DNA of 64,000 nucleotides from Pinus tabuliformis (Eukaryota > Streptophyta > Pinopsida > Pinales > Pinaceae): the NCBI GenBank assembly GCA_031772625.1, contig CM062815.1, forward strand, positions 115,266,989-115,330,988. Reading direction: 5' to 3'. This document shows, piece after piece, positions 1-11,163 of this stretch (the first letter of the stretch is position 1; the number at the start of each line of letters is the position of its first letter). Position numbers and translations under genes: made by a program. The notes under the pieces were generated by a model. The model was given only the letters and a program-made list of their open reading frames with translations, searched no databases and was not told the DNA's origin.

Positions 1-660
1 AAGAAAAAGTTTATTGCACTAAGTACATTTGAAGCTGAGTACATTGCTGCTAGCATGGTTAGTTGTGAGGCAGTATGGATGAGGAATACCTTTTGAGAGC
101 TACTTTAGAAAGTTCTAGACACAACTATTATATATTATGACAATAAGAGTGGGATTCATCCAGGGAAAATTTTAAGGATGGAAATTTATCTTAAAGTTTA
201 GAAATCTTGGTGAATCCCACTAGTCCATAATATGAAATCTATAAAAATTTTGGAGCTATTTTTGTAAAAATATTCAAATTTATTATATTTTTATATAGTA
301 TATATTATTTTTTGGCGATTTTTAGGGTAAAATAATTTCATTCTATAAAATTTGGGCGAATCATTTTTACAAAAAAATTGGAAATTAGCTAATCTTTTTT
401 TTGGAATAAGTATAGAAAATTAGCCTATGGGTGAATATTAACCCCTAAAATTTTCCATGGATTCATCTTGCAGAAAATCCTATGTTCTATGAAAAGTCCA
501 AGTACATTGAGATCAAATATCACTATATATGGGATATGGTGTAGAGAGGAGTAGTGAGGCTCCATCATATTGTGATTGATGATTAGATATCTGACATTCT
601 TACCAAGCCTCTACTGAAAGAAAATTTATTGATTTTCAGAGGACAACTTGGACTTATGAA
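1..660 (+). pseudogene. copia-1 RNase H, C-terminal part, broken
   Basis: Frame 1 from base 1 reads the typical plant copia RNase H segment with an ALSTFEAEYIAAS motif, then a D-N-K-S-G motif just before base 153. After the MITE, the reading resumes with a run close to copia-2 (46200-46377), including the H-Y-I-W-D-M and I-L-T-K-P-L motifs that end the pol polyprotein. RNase H removes the RNA strand of the RNA/DNA hybrid during reverse transcription. The reading frame has several stops (for example in the first 100 bases and near 542), so this copy is dead. The adjacent complete equivalent in copia-2 makes the assignment firm. Confidence 0.85.
161..459. mobile_element. hAT-like MITE, 299 bp
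   Basis: A 299-bp AT-rich, non-coding insertion lies inside the copia-1 RNase H. It is bounded by an exact 8-bp direct repeat, GATTCATC (153-160 and 460-467). Its ends are terminal inverted repeats matching at 15 of 18 positions: CAGGGAAAATTTTAAGG on the left, and CATGGAAAATTTTAGGG when the right end is read on the other strand. An 8-bp duplication and CA-G-G type termini are the usual signature of hAT-superfamily non-autonomous elements. The uninterrupted copia-2 sequence at about 46190-46215 acts as an empty-site comparison. There is no ORF, so a transposase must come from elsewhere. Confidence 0.85.
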
Positions 661-977
661 CATGACCCTCCTGGGAAGTGGTCACAACTGATTGAGAAAA
701 CTGAGCTTCCTTTCCCCCCTGTCGAATCTCATAGGATTATGGAATGATGTCAAAAATATACTGAGGATGAGGGACCTCTTGTGCAGTGTGTGCCACAAAA
801 GTAGGCCTCAGTATGCATTTGACCTATAGTCTGGGATGTGGGAAGAACCACCTATCTGGCCAATAGGTGTAGTGAGACTTGTTTGTGTGACTTGTCTAGA
901 ATTAAGGTGTTTTACCACTTAAAATTTAATGACACTTGGATGTGCGATATAATTTTCATGTGTTGACAAGTGGATCC

Positions 978-2661
978 TGTTGGATCTTAGAATTACTCTC
1001 TCCTTAACAACTTTTCTCAATTCTTTCTCTTGTTTTCCATAAAAGACAGATCCCCATCACTGATAAATGATAGATTTTGTCTCAAGGAGGACATTAAATG
1101 ATTGACATGTTATGCTTTTATGTTTTTGATACTTGAAAACATTTTTTGCAAATTAGCTACGGAACGCAGCCTATTCTGCAACTAACTGTGTGTTCTGTAG
1201 CTACTTCCATGGTTGAACAGGTTACAGGTGTCAAACGAAGAAACCAGCCACATGGCATCTCTGGAATCTTCTCAACATGGATCCTATCCTAGTCACCCAA
1301 CCCAAATCGATAAAAAAGCTAGCTCAAGACCACAGTCAAAGGTGGAGTCAAATGTATGAAACCCAGAAGCAATAGTACTCTTTGTCTACCCTTTCGTGGT
1401 TAATTAATAAATCCAACAGATCTATTGAAGAATTAACTTGGATCAGCCACCTATGTCAACGGTTATGTGCAACCACCTTGTTCGAATTCAAGTCACCTGT
1501 AGCTTATCAAACATTTATGTAGATTGGTTGTAATACGTGTAGACCACCTATAGCTAATTTTCCTCGAAAGATAGTTATGAATATTTTCCTTTCAATACCA
1601 GTTGAACAAAACCAAAAGGAGTTTGAAGTTTTTTATGTATTAAGTTTAAACTTATCAGCTCTGTAATTTTGGAATTTTGTTCTTGTTTTATAATACAAAG
1701 TCATGTGTTGGTTGATGATCATTTGAAGGAGCATTTTGAATTAAGTTAGCAGCTCAACCTAGTCAGTTGCAGAGGGCCCCTGTGCTGAAGGAGGTTTTCT
1801 TTTCATTTGTTTTCTTTTTTCTGTTCAGTTTTAAATTCCTCACTTACTTTTAGCAGTGTTTATAACTTAGGTCGAATTCTTGTAGTTTGATTTCTTTTAG
1901 CTTTAATCAGTAGCATAATGTTAGAATTCAATTGTGCAGTCTTGTTTCTCCAATCCATTTCATAAAGGAAAGGACTTTGTTTCTAAACAGAGTAAGATTG
2001 AAGGTAATGAGGATGCGTTGTTGATTAGCTTACTCACTATTTTTGTTATTTATTTCTTAGTTCAGGTTGTCAATGCATTGTATTAATGAATGTTTTTGGT
2101 CACCATTTCAAGCTGATATCCATCCTAAACTAAATGGTTGAGCATTCACTTTACATAAGGGTTGAAACCAATTAGTTACCTTCTGCATGTTTTTATTTAG
2201 TTTCTACTAGATCATGAAGTACATAAGTTGCTTGAATTCCATCTCAAGGAGGTTATCTTTCAAAATTGAAGGTTAGAGTAGCTATAAGTACTTCAGTTAA
2301 TTTCATTCTCTGTATTTATTCAAACATGACTTATAACTTTACCTTCTAGTTTTAAGAATTATTCATGAATTAGGATTAGATGAGAAGATAGGATAGATGC
2401 TCTATTTTTCCTTCTTTTAACTTAGATTTTGACTATTTTTAAGCACTTGGTTCACCTTCAAGAAATTTAGATTTAGTTTCTCATAGTTCAAATTGTATAT
2501 GATTAGGAATCAAAGAACAGAAACCCCCAAAACAATATAAAATACAAAACAACGAAGTAAGAAGGGTTAACTAGCACATACAGTGCACTACACTTCATCA
2601 ACTTACGAGCCTCGGTCGATAATTTATTCAAAGAAATTTAGGACACTAAATTGACTAAACA
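978..2661 (+). repeat. 5' LTR of the Athila-like element
   Basis: This 1684-bp segment begins TGTTGGATCTTAG and ends ACTAAACA. It matches 20537-22221 along its length. The first 400 bases differ at roughly 8% of sites and the last 900 at about 3%, counted by eye. A three-base TTT spacer separates its end from the primer-binding site. Confidence 0.9.
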
Positions 2662-2664
2662 TTT

Positions 2665-2682
2665 TGGTGCCGTTGCTGAGGA
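2665..2682 (+). promoter_or_regulatory. primer-binding site, tRNA-Asp type
   Basis: TGGTGCCGTTGCTGAGGA lies three bases after the 5' LTR. It is complementary to the 3' end of plant tRNA-Asp(GUC) at all but three positions, and the differences are transitions. The match stops at 18 bases, as expected for a normal minus-strand priming site. The 3' end of the same element differs, since there the match continues through almost the whole tRNA. Confidence 0.85.
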
Positions 2683-2728
2683 AGTTTAACTAGGTAACCT
2701 TATCTCTTACATTCAAAAAAAAATTGAT

Positions 2729-5079
2729 ATGCATAGAGAAAGAGACTCTAGGGGTAGATTTATAGCTAGAGGCAGGAGTTCAATTCCTACAACACCACCT
2801 ACTCCACCAAGAACAAGAAGAGATACACCTCCACCTCAAGCTCATACTCCCAGCCATAGAACTCCTAAAATTCTAGGGGCAGAAATCCAATCAAAAGAAT
2901 CTCCTACTTCATCTACCAAGGTAGTCCTAGAGGAGAAAAATCTTGGGTCTCCAACAGTAGGAGTATCCTTTTCCACCTCCACAGGTGAGCACATTTTAGT
3001 TGAAGAATTAGGAATACCTGGTGAGGAAGAAGAAGTAGAACCTCTCTCCCATATCCCATTAATAGAAGAACCAGAGGAAGACAAAGTAACCTTGCAGGTT
3101 GAACCTTATACTGACTCTAAAGAAACTATAATGGCAGAAGAAGGAGAGGATGGAGAATTCACACTGTTTGGAGGAGGGGGTAGAGGAAGAGGTAGAGGAA
3201 ATAATGGGAGAGGTAGAGTAAATAATGGAGGAGGCATAGGAAATAGGGAAATAGATAATTATTTTGGATTCCCTATAGTGGATGAAGAAACAAATGCCAC
3301 AATGAAAAATATCTCACCTTCTATCCTCCCAAATTTCCATGGGTTAAAAAGTGAGGATCCTGAAACATTTTTATTTTAGTTTGAAGTCTTGTGCAGAACC
3401 TATGATTATCTAGAAGACTCTCAAAAACTTAAGTTTTTCCCTTCAACATTGAAAGGAGCTGCTTTGAAGTGGTTCATGGGGTTAGTCACTCAGTCCATTA
3501 GAACATGGAATGACATGAAAAAAGTGTTTTTGGATAGGTATTTGGATTATTGCATGCCTACCAATCACAAAGATGAAGTGTTCAAAATGATGCAAAGAGA
3601 GGATGAAAATTTAGAGGATTTGATTGAGAGATTTAACTATAATTTGAAAAGAGCAAAGATGGACAATTTAGATGAAGATACCTTAAAACCTATTTTATTA
3701 AAAGCCATTAGAGATGAGTGGATAGATATCCTTAACATGATGGGGAAGGGAGATATCTCTCAACTCCCATTAAATGACATAGGAGAATTATGTGTTCATC
3801 TCTCAAGAGGGAAATCCAAAACTGGGAAAGGTCCAAGAGATCCTTCTCTTGATATAGTAAATAAATTTGCAACTGGATCAGTGAGTAAGGCAGAAATTGG
3901 TAATATGCTTGATGAATTCAAAACAAATATTCTAGGGAGTCTTAGTGAGGAAATAGACACCCTTAAGTTGCAAAAAAAGCTGAAAACCGAGGCTAATGAT
4001 TTAGCTATTTTTTGTCCAAAATTCAGAAAAAAACATGCTCTAAGAGAATGACCTTTGGATGAAAAAATTATAGGGACTTGTATGATTTTCTTAGCGAATC
4101 ATGAGACTAAAGGTTGTCCTTCGATTCTAGGTCTTAAGGCTGTTTTTCAAGAAGAAATAGTTCCAAATTCAGCAGAACCTCTTTGCTTTGTCTCTAGAAA
4201 ACCTTGGCAGGGGCCACACAATTATGGATTTAACAATCAAATGTATCTTTAGCCCCCACCAAATCGGAATTCTTGGCAGAAACCTTGGCCTCAACCTCAA
4301 CCTCAATCTCAATCTCAACCTTCGGCACAAGGAGTACAAAATCCTTATGGGAGATTTTCTCAATATTATCAATATCCTCCATCATATCAGAATTATCCTC
4401 CCTCACAAATTCCACAACAAAATCAGTAGCCACAACTTCAAAATTAGAACCCTCAACTTTCATTACCATTTCTACAACAAAATTCACAACGAATTCCACA
4501 AAAAAACCAAAATCCTCAACTCTTACTACCATTTCAACAGATACCAAATCAGCGACCTGCCCAACCATTACCAAACCCCAACAATAAAAATCTTCAGAAT
4601 ACTTACATGGTGGAAGGACAATAATTTCCAACTTATATGATCACTCCTCTAGATCTCAATGATATTCAACTAAGATTTGGTAGGGTATTAGAAAAGGAAA
4701 GGCCTTCTGTAGTTATTCAGGAAAAAGCAATTCTGATGAAGATTCTCTATAGCTCAATAAAAGTTTTGGGGGAACATCTCTCCAAAACCAAAATACTGAA
4801 AATGAAAAACAGAAAGAACCAGTGAACTCAACTCCTATCATTGAGCAGCGAGTATCTACTTCTGTACCTCCTTTTCCTGAAAGATTCAAGTTGATAGAGG
4901 AGTAGAAAAGCAGATCATGTTGCCTAATTATGATTTTCTAGATGAATTAAAACAATTTTTGTATCAAAATTCCTTTGTTACAAGCCATTAAGGAGATTCC
5001 AATTCTAGCTAAAACAATAAAGGAGTTGAGCATAAAGAAACCAGGAAGAAAAGCAAAAGAAACAAAAAGAATTCACCTG
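2729..5079 (+). pseudogene. Athila-like gag, with frame-preserving stops
   Basis: A single frame starts at the ATG at 2729 and runs to about 4825. It is broken by stops at 3377, 4049, 4250, about 4427, 4445 and 4622. Most are explained by Gln, Arg or Trp codons hit by C-to-T or G-to-A. The N-terminal part is acidic and then Gly/Arg-rich (about residues 140-165). A retrotransposon gag core follows from about 3389 (the L-K-G-A-A-L-K-W-F segment), then a linker, then a Gln/Pro/Asn-rich tail (4255-4600). The segment 4826-5079 continues the protein toward protease but is frameshifted, with an extra T near 4963. Gag forms the particle that packages the RNA. The nested gypsy element interrupts it after 5079. 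Confidence 0.8.
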
Positions 5080-5939
5080 TGTTGGCTTGATGGGGCCTGA
5101 CCCAGGTTCAGAAATGTTTAGCCAAAAAATCCCGAACTTCCGGCCCTTTCGGCAACAGTCCGCAGAGCACGGACTGAGGTCTCACCCGAGGTAGTAGGGG
5201 AGGGTACTGGAACTAGGTTTCCGCACCCTAGGGATGTCTTGATGAGGTCGGGAAGGTTCACGAATCGATCCCTTACATCTGTTCAGAACAATGACCTTTG
5301 CGGGGTTTGAAGGATGAGCGTGAATTCTTTTTACCCTTCATGTGCTTAGTATTATTATAGGTCTTGAATTACTTTAAGTAGACACAATATTTTTAGTTAC
5401 TAGTTAACATAACCAGATATGCACGCAATCATAAACGATAAACAAATTCATAAACAGAACAGACCAACAGATATGCGATATTTCAAAACCAACTTATCTT
5501 TATTAATGCTTTTTCCAGTTACAGTCCACTTTCTACCTTGCGCTCTCAACTGTAGGGGCCCGCGCACACAGCTGCAGACTCTACTAGGCTTCTGCACACA
5601 AAGTTGCAGAGCCTCTTCTACTACTACGACCCACGACTCAGACTTACAGACTTCAATCCAATCTTACTTTCAGAAACCCATATACATCTCAACTTTACTT
5701 ACCAAAGCTACCTTCTACACTTAGAGCCTCGCTCTATTTATACATTCCCATGGTCTGCGGACCATGGGTAGGCCGACACATTCTAGATTAATTTACAATA
5801 TTTTAGGGCGGACTACCCTTAGACTTGACCTTTTACAATTCGCGCTCTACGCACTTCACGGAGTTTTTACCATACCAATATCCCAAAAATGTGGGCTTTA
5901 AGCCCCAAAACCATTATGCGGGGGATCTACTGCCCAACA
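5080..5939 (-). repeat. 3' LTR of G2
   Basis: The segment begins TGTTGGCTTGATGGGG on the + strand and ends TGCCCAACA. It pairs with 13449-14309. The LTR is GC-richer than the surrounding Athila DNA, and its sites differ mostly at CG dinucleotides. Short + strand ORFs in both copies are repeat artefacts. Confidence 0.9.
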
Positions 5940-5952
5940 GGCCCCCAACACA
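5940..5952 (-). promoter_or_regulatory. polypurine tract of G2 (probable)
   Basis: Directly inside the 3' LTR the - strand reads GTTGGGGGCC. This is a purine-rich stretch in the right place to prime plus-strand DNA synthesis. It is short and interrupted, so the assignment rests on position. Confidence 0.5.
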
Positions 5953-7029
5953 ATCATCGTGACTTGTCTTGAGTCACTCGTCGGTGCGGCAAGACGCGCT
6001 GCCAAGGCTTCGCAGTCCACCATCCCTATGAGTGACGCCCAACTCTTCGTTGCTCCATCCTTGCCTCCTTCAACACTTCTTCAAGTTCCTACTCCATTGC
6101 CCCTACTAATTCACATAATCGATGATGCTCATTCTACTCTGCTCAGTTAACACAAAGCAGCTTCTCATAGGATTTTAGCTCTAGCTGGGCTACCAAAGCC
6201 GTGAATTCTCTATGCAAGAGTAGCAAGCCTGCAATCTCTGGTCCCGTATGTTCAATGTCTACTGAGGCTTGTGTTACATTTTTGCAAGAGAGATGTTGCT
6301 GTTTGCGAGGTTCCAATCTTCAAGTTTCGTCAGGGATGCATTCTTCAATAGAATTCAATCTTTTGTCCCAAGATTCACCATCTCACCCTTATCTTTCATA
6401 GATTCCTTACCAGATCATAGGTTTCGTGGCGACATCCAGACCAGTCCTGCTATCAGTCTAGGAACTTGTGGTATATCTCCCACCATTGGCGTTGGGTTCG
6501 GCACGATGACCTAAACTGTCAGCATTATGCCGTCACAAGGGTTCAACATCTCTTTTGGAAACATTGCAACCACTAGGGGTATTCGCAAAGCATCGAAGTT
6601 GGATAGGTTCATATCTATCAGATAGCTCAATAACTCGGGCCTCATAGTGATACGAGTTGTTTGGTAGACGACCAATTGTGATTTATAGGCTGGCCGATAT
6701 TCAAATTCGATCGTTCCCTCCTTTTCTGGTGCATTAATGCGATACTAACGGGAGATTGTTTCAAATCCAGTTCTGACTTCCTGCCTTAAATGCCCGCCAT
6801 CCGCTCCTCGTTGTCTCAGATTGACCATCTTGTCATGAATAGTGACCACAATGGTCACTTTCCTGCCTTTCTGCGTAGCAGCTTAGCCCTTTATACGCGA
6901 CCGCGATTCTTGCGCTAACCGTGTTGTACGCGGAACCCTGTTTCCGCATAGCTTTCCGGCAGACTCGTTTATAGTCCTGTGCCTTCTTTCAACTGCTTGG
7001 AGTGCTGAGACTATTCTTCAGTCGGTTAG
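5940..7029 (-). other. G2 region between integrase and 3' LTR, no gene seen
   Basis: About 1.1 kb lies between the end of the integrase and the 3' LTR. Small ORFs exist on both strands but none has a recognisable motif or continues a pol frame. It is best read as the 3' untranslated part of the element. Confidence 0.6.
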
Positions 7030-8250
7030 TTAGTTAGCTGGCCCACTCATGTAGAGCTTCAGGCGACTGCCATTTACTCTTCCTGGGAAGGGCTCTCCAT
7101 TAAGCTTGCCAAGCTGGACTGCGCCTCCATCTGTGACCTCTTTGACTACATATGGTCCCAACCAATGCATTCGGATTTTTCTAGGGAATTTCTTGAACTT
7201 GCTATCATACAACAATACTAAATCATTTACTTTGAATGTGCGCAACTTGATATGGCGATCGTGCCAAGCTTTCTCGCGATGTTTCTGTACCTGCTAATGG
7301 AATCCAGCCAGAAACCGTTCTTCCTCTAGTTCCTCCAGCTGCGCGAGCCTCTCTTCCAAGGATTCACGGTCTGCCATGCTAGTCATTGCTGTTATTTGCA
7401 AACTGGGTACAATGTATTCCATTGGCATGATGGCCTCCGTGCCATAGACTAATCTAAACGGTGTCTACCCCATCAGTTTCTTGCCTGTGGTTCTGTATGC
7501 CCATAGCACGACAGGTATATGTAAATCCCAATCGGTTCATTGTGCATTACATACTTTGGTCAATGCAGTTTCCAGAATCTTGTTGAATGCTTCTACGGTC
7601 TCGTTCGCTTATGGATGGTACGGCGTGCTTTGTTGATGATACACCTAGAATTCCTCAGTAAGTGCGTTGATAGTTTCATTTAGGAAGGTTCCGCTGTCAC
7701 TCATTAAAAATTTTGGGCAGCCAAACCGTGTCATGACATTGTCGAATAAAAATTTCACAGTTGTAGTGGCCATGTAGTCCTTAACCAGTTGTGCTTCTAC
7801 CCATCTAGTAAAATACTCTGTCGCAGTGATGATGTAGCGTGCACTTGTCTTCCCTTGAGGTGTGATAGGCCCCACAAAGTCTATCGCCCATTTTTCAAAT
7901 GGTTGCAGCGTCATCTGTGGATTGAGTGGCATCTCATCCCTACGTCACAGTTTCCCAATCCATTGACATACGTCACAGACCCGACAGTACGCTTTCGAGT
8001 CTTGATGAAGGGTTGGCCACCATAGTTTGGAGTGAAGAATCTTCTATGCTGTCGCTCGTCTTGCATAATTTCCTCCTGCAGCCCCCCCATGTGCTTCTGC
8101 GAGGATCTACCCTCTTTCAAATTCTGGTACATATCTTCGTAATATTTCATCATTTCCCATTTTGTAGAGGTGTCCCACGATAACAATAAAATCTGCCGCG
8201 CGTACGACCAATTCTTTTTTCTGCTGAACTGAATATCCCTGCGGCGCAGT
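7030..8250 (-). pseudogene. G2 integrase, broken
   Basis: Read right to left, a damaged zinc-binding segment (about 8190-7950, with a frameshift and a C-x-x-C-Q motif) leads into the catalytic core. The core contains the A-I-D-F-V-G-P segment (about 7890), M-S-D-S-G-T-F-L (about 7700) and a V-E-A-F-N-K segment carrying the final glutamate (about 7600). The C-terminus (7245-7030) holds W-L-G-P-Y-V-V-K-E-V and R-V-N-G-S-R-L-K-L-Y, the GPY/F module of non-chromoviral gypsy integrases. Integrase joins the cDNA to the chromosome. Several stops and at least one frameshift break the frame. Confidence 0.85.
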
Positions 8251-9700
8251 CTCTGTGGTTAAGAAGTGGATTATATCCTCGAAATGGCCGTTCATGATGC
8301 ACACTGCATAGAGTTGTGCATTCGGTAGTCCTTCCTCCAAATTCGTCGGCTCCTCACCATTCTCAATTCGTGACAGGTGATCTGGGCCTGCAACTAGGCA
8401 TCCTGGCTTTATGATGACCTTGAAATCATATTCTTGAAATAGTAACAACCATCTACAAATGCGCCCCCCTAACACAGGCTTGTTCACCAGTTATTTCAAT
8501 GCAGAATGATCAGTATACATCTTAAAGTGTCGCCCGAGTAGATAGTGGCGGTATTTCTAGAGCGCGTATACCATCGCCAATCCCTCATGCTCAGTAGTAG
8601 AGTAGTTCTTTTTGGCTTTGGACAATCATCGACTTGCGAATGCAATCGGGTGATCAATGCCTTCCGCTCCTTCCTGTGTGAGTACAACGCCCAATGCGAT
8701 ACACGACGCATCAACATGTACATGAAATTCGATGTCCCACTTTGGGAAAACCAAAATGGGCGCGGATGCCATCTTTTCCTTGAGAATCTCCAGACTTTTC
8801 CTACAATCATCATTCCAACAATATGTAGCGTCCTTTTTTAACAATTGTTCCATTGGTGCCGTGATTTGTGCATAGCCCTTAATAAACTTCCAATAGTAGC
8901 TAGTGTGCCCGAACATGGTGCGGAGTTGTTTGACACTTCGCGGCACTTGCAGATTGAGTATGACAAAAATCTTCACAGTGTCCACCATCAGGCCTTGTTT
9001 GTAGATCACATGGCCAAGCAAATTTCCAAATGGGATGAGGAAGGTGCACTTCTTAAGATTCAACATAATCTGGTGTCGTCGGCAAGTATCCAGCATCAAC
9101 CGTAAGCTTGCTACATGTTTCTTGACTAGCCCAAATACAGTCCAATCGTCAAAATAAACCTCCAAAAACTTATGGATGAATTCCTTGAATGCAGCCACTA
9201 CTACGCGGGAAAATATCACTGGCACATTCTTCAACCCAAAGGTCATAATAATATACTGAAAACATCCCCATTTGGTCACGAAGGTTGTCTTGCTTCTATC
9301 TTCCGACGCGATCTTGATCTGGTGGTACCCTGTGAACCCATCTGTGAGTGAGTACACTTCCTGTCTGCCAACATTCTCCAGGACTTCATCTATAAATGGT
9401 GTCGGGAATGGATCATGAACACAGGCATCATTCAGTTTTCAGAGGTCCACGTAGATTCGAATTTCGCCCTTCTGTTTTTTCTCCTGCACTTTTATATGAC
9501 TCACCCAGTCAGACTCTTCCACTGGTTCAATAATTCCTGCTACAAGCATTTGGTCCAATTCTTCTCGGACCTTTTCCTTATACCTCGGATTTCAACGGTA
9601 AGGACGTTGCTTAACTGGTTTCGCGTCTGGTTTCAAAGTTATCTTCATCATTCCTGGGTCACCGAGGATCCCTTTTAACTCCGTGATTTTGGTCGGGAAT
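8251..9700 (-). pseudogene. G2 reverse transcriptase and RNase H, broken
   Basis: RT starts near 9700 with a K-P-V-K-Q-R-P-Y segment. It continues through the Y-S-L-T-D-G-F-T-G-Y-H-Q-I segment (9357) to the catalytic Y-F-D-D at 9156-9145, a variant of the usual YxDD. RNase H follows: the V-H-V-D-A-S strand lies near 8700, and the R-W-L-L-L-F-Q-E segment with the D-H-L-S-R end lies within 8487-8340. The order and spacing match gypsy pol. Internal stops occur in the 8813-8496 segment, so the copy is inactive. Confidence 0.85.
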
Positions 9701-10278
9701 AAGTCTTGATATTCGCAAAGTAACTCAACAACCTTATCCACCGTGGCATCATCCCAATAGTCCCCCAATGTCGCGTACTTCGGCTCCTCATCTATACCAA
9801 TGTTTGCCTGTTTCGTTTTCAGTGGCGCGGTGATGTTTGGGTCCTCAACTGGCGGTCCTCGAACTTCACAACTCCCTTCAGTTTCTGGAATAGTAATATT
9901 TCGAGGTTCTCATCCTCATCCTCCACTTGTACATTGTAACATTCTAGGGCCTGGATTAACTGATGTGACCATGTCGGTTGAATGGTTTCTCGTGCTTCCT
10001 ACGGTGTTTTGAAAATGGCGGCTTTCACAACTTGCAATGCATCATCAATAGTATCCGCCCATTGGTCTTCAAATAAGAATGTTAACAAAAATCCCTCACG
10101 CAAGACATCCCATTCGCCTGTACCATGTCAAAGTTCCATCTCAATATACCAGTTTCTTGGGATAACATCCAAGGGTATGATAGAATAAGTGTACCCATTC
10201 AGGCTGGGGCTCTTCGCCATAGGCTTTGGTCCATTGGTGCATGCATGGGTCATCGCATCCATCGTACTTCTCAATTAT

Positions 10279-10626
10279 TCACAGTTCTAGCTTCCCAAAA
10301 CTTAGCTGCATCATCCTTCTGTAGTCGTGCCAGTTTTCAAAATTTCCTTCATGTGCTCCCCACCAACGCATAGGTGTAGTGCGCAGTACCCATTTTAATG
10401 CATCGAACCTCTGATGCTCTGGTACTGCACTCTCAAACTTGTCCAAGAATTCATCCACCATTGTCAATCCATCATAAGTTGGTAGATCTCGAGCCTGGGC
10501 GGTTACGCAATGTAGTGATTTGGTCATCATATTACAATTTAGCATCGTCACTTCACTTAACCGATTGTGCCATCGTTCATCTTCTTCATCTGAATCTGCA
10601 AGGCAGGATTTTGCATGTTCCCACAA
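10279..10626 (-). pseudogene. G2 second gag-like domain between protease and RT
   Basis: This 116-residue - strand segment contains D-L-P-T-Y-D-G, E-F-L-D-K-F-E-S-A-V-P-E, L-R-T-T-P-M-R-W-W and R-R-M-M-Q-L-S-F-G. That pattern (a target-phrase, an E/F-rich helix, then a paired-Trp helix) is typical of the Retrotrans_gag capsid fold. It lies after the protease (11160-10840) and before RT (from 9700), so it is not the element's main gag, which sits at 13404-11770. I infer a duplicated or co-opted capsid-like domain in pol. The segment 10278-9700 continues as coding-like sequence with stops but without a motif I can name. Confidence 0.65.
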
Positions 10627-10839
10627 GACCCTTCCATTTGCAGTCAGATTTAGCCAATCCTGGTTTCACATGGTTATTTTGTAGATACAATCTAGCTCCT
10701 CATCGCCTCCATCGTCACACACGGCTTCGATGTAGCATTCTCCTTCAACGGGATCCAGTGGAACTATCACACGTAGGGACCTTTTCTCGAATATCATCTT
10801 CCAAATTTTTAGGTTGATGACTCCATTCATATCCATAGC

Positions 10840-11160
10840 CTAGTCTATTCCTAGAAATGCAGGGTACGGATTACTGTCATCTACAATATCTATTACCTCG
10901 AATTCCGTCTGCGTGCTCGCACCTTCGATATTCACCGTTACCCCTTGCAATCTCCCCACGGGCAAGATCTTTTGTTGGTTCGCCATCCGTAATTGAATAG
11001 GAGACCATTGTAATACGGGCCTGCCCATGCGTCCCCAACTCTGTTTTGGTAACACATTCGCGTCCGATCCTAGGTCTAAAATTACTTGATCCATCTCATA
11101 TTCGTCGATTTGCGTTGTCAATCTCATTTCCCATCCAGTGCGCAGTGCATGCCTTCCCAA
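10840..11160 (-). pseudogene. G2 aspartic protease
   Basis: The segment reads Q-V-I-L-D-L-G-S-D-A-N-V-L-P at residues about 26-39, with the catalytic D-L-G-S near 11073. It ends in the N-P-Y-P-A-F-L-G-I-D motif, the typical second conserved region of gypsy retropepsins. The enzyme cuts the gag-pol polyprotein. The frame ends in a stop (W-to-stop type) right after G-I-D. Upstream, 11604-11164 is a Lys/Glu-rich linker joining it to the zinc knuckles. Confidence 0.8.
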
Positions 11161-11163
11161 TTT

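Noticed and set aside
4169..4640. Overlapping ORFs on both strands with Asn/Leu and Arg/Leu runs
   Set aside because: They are shadows of the Gln/Pro/Asn-rich gag tail of the Athila element, read in other frames. The gag frame itself continues through with stops.
5419..5724. ORF of about 100 residues, with a near copy at 13843-14094
   Set aside because: Both lie at equal positions in the two G2 LTRs, so their similarity comes from the LTR repeat. There is no domain, and LTRs do not usually code.
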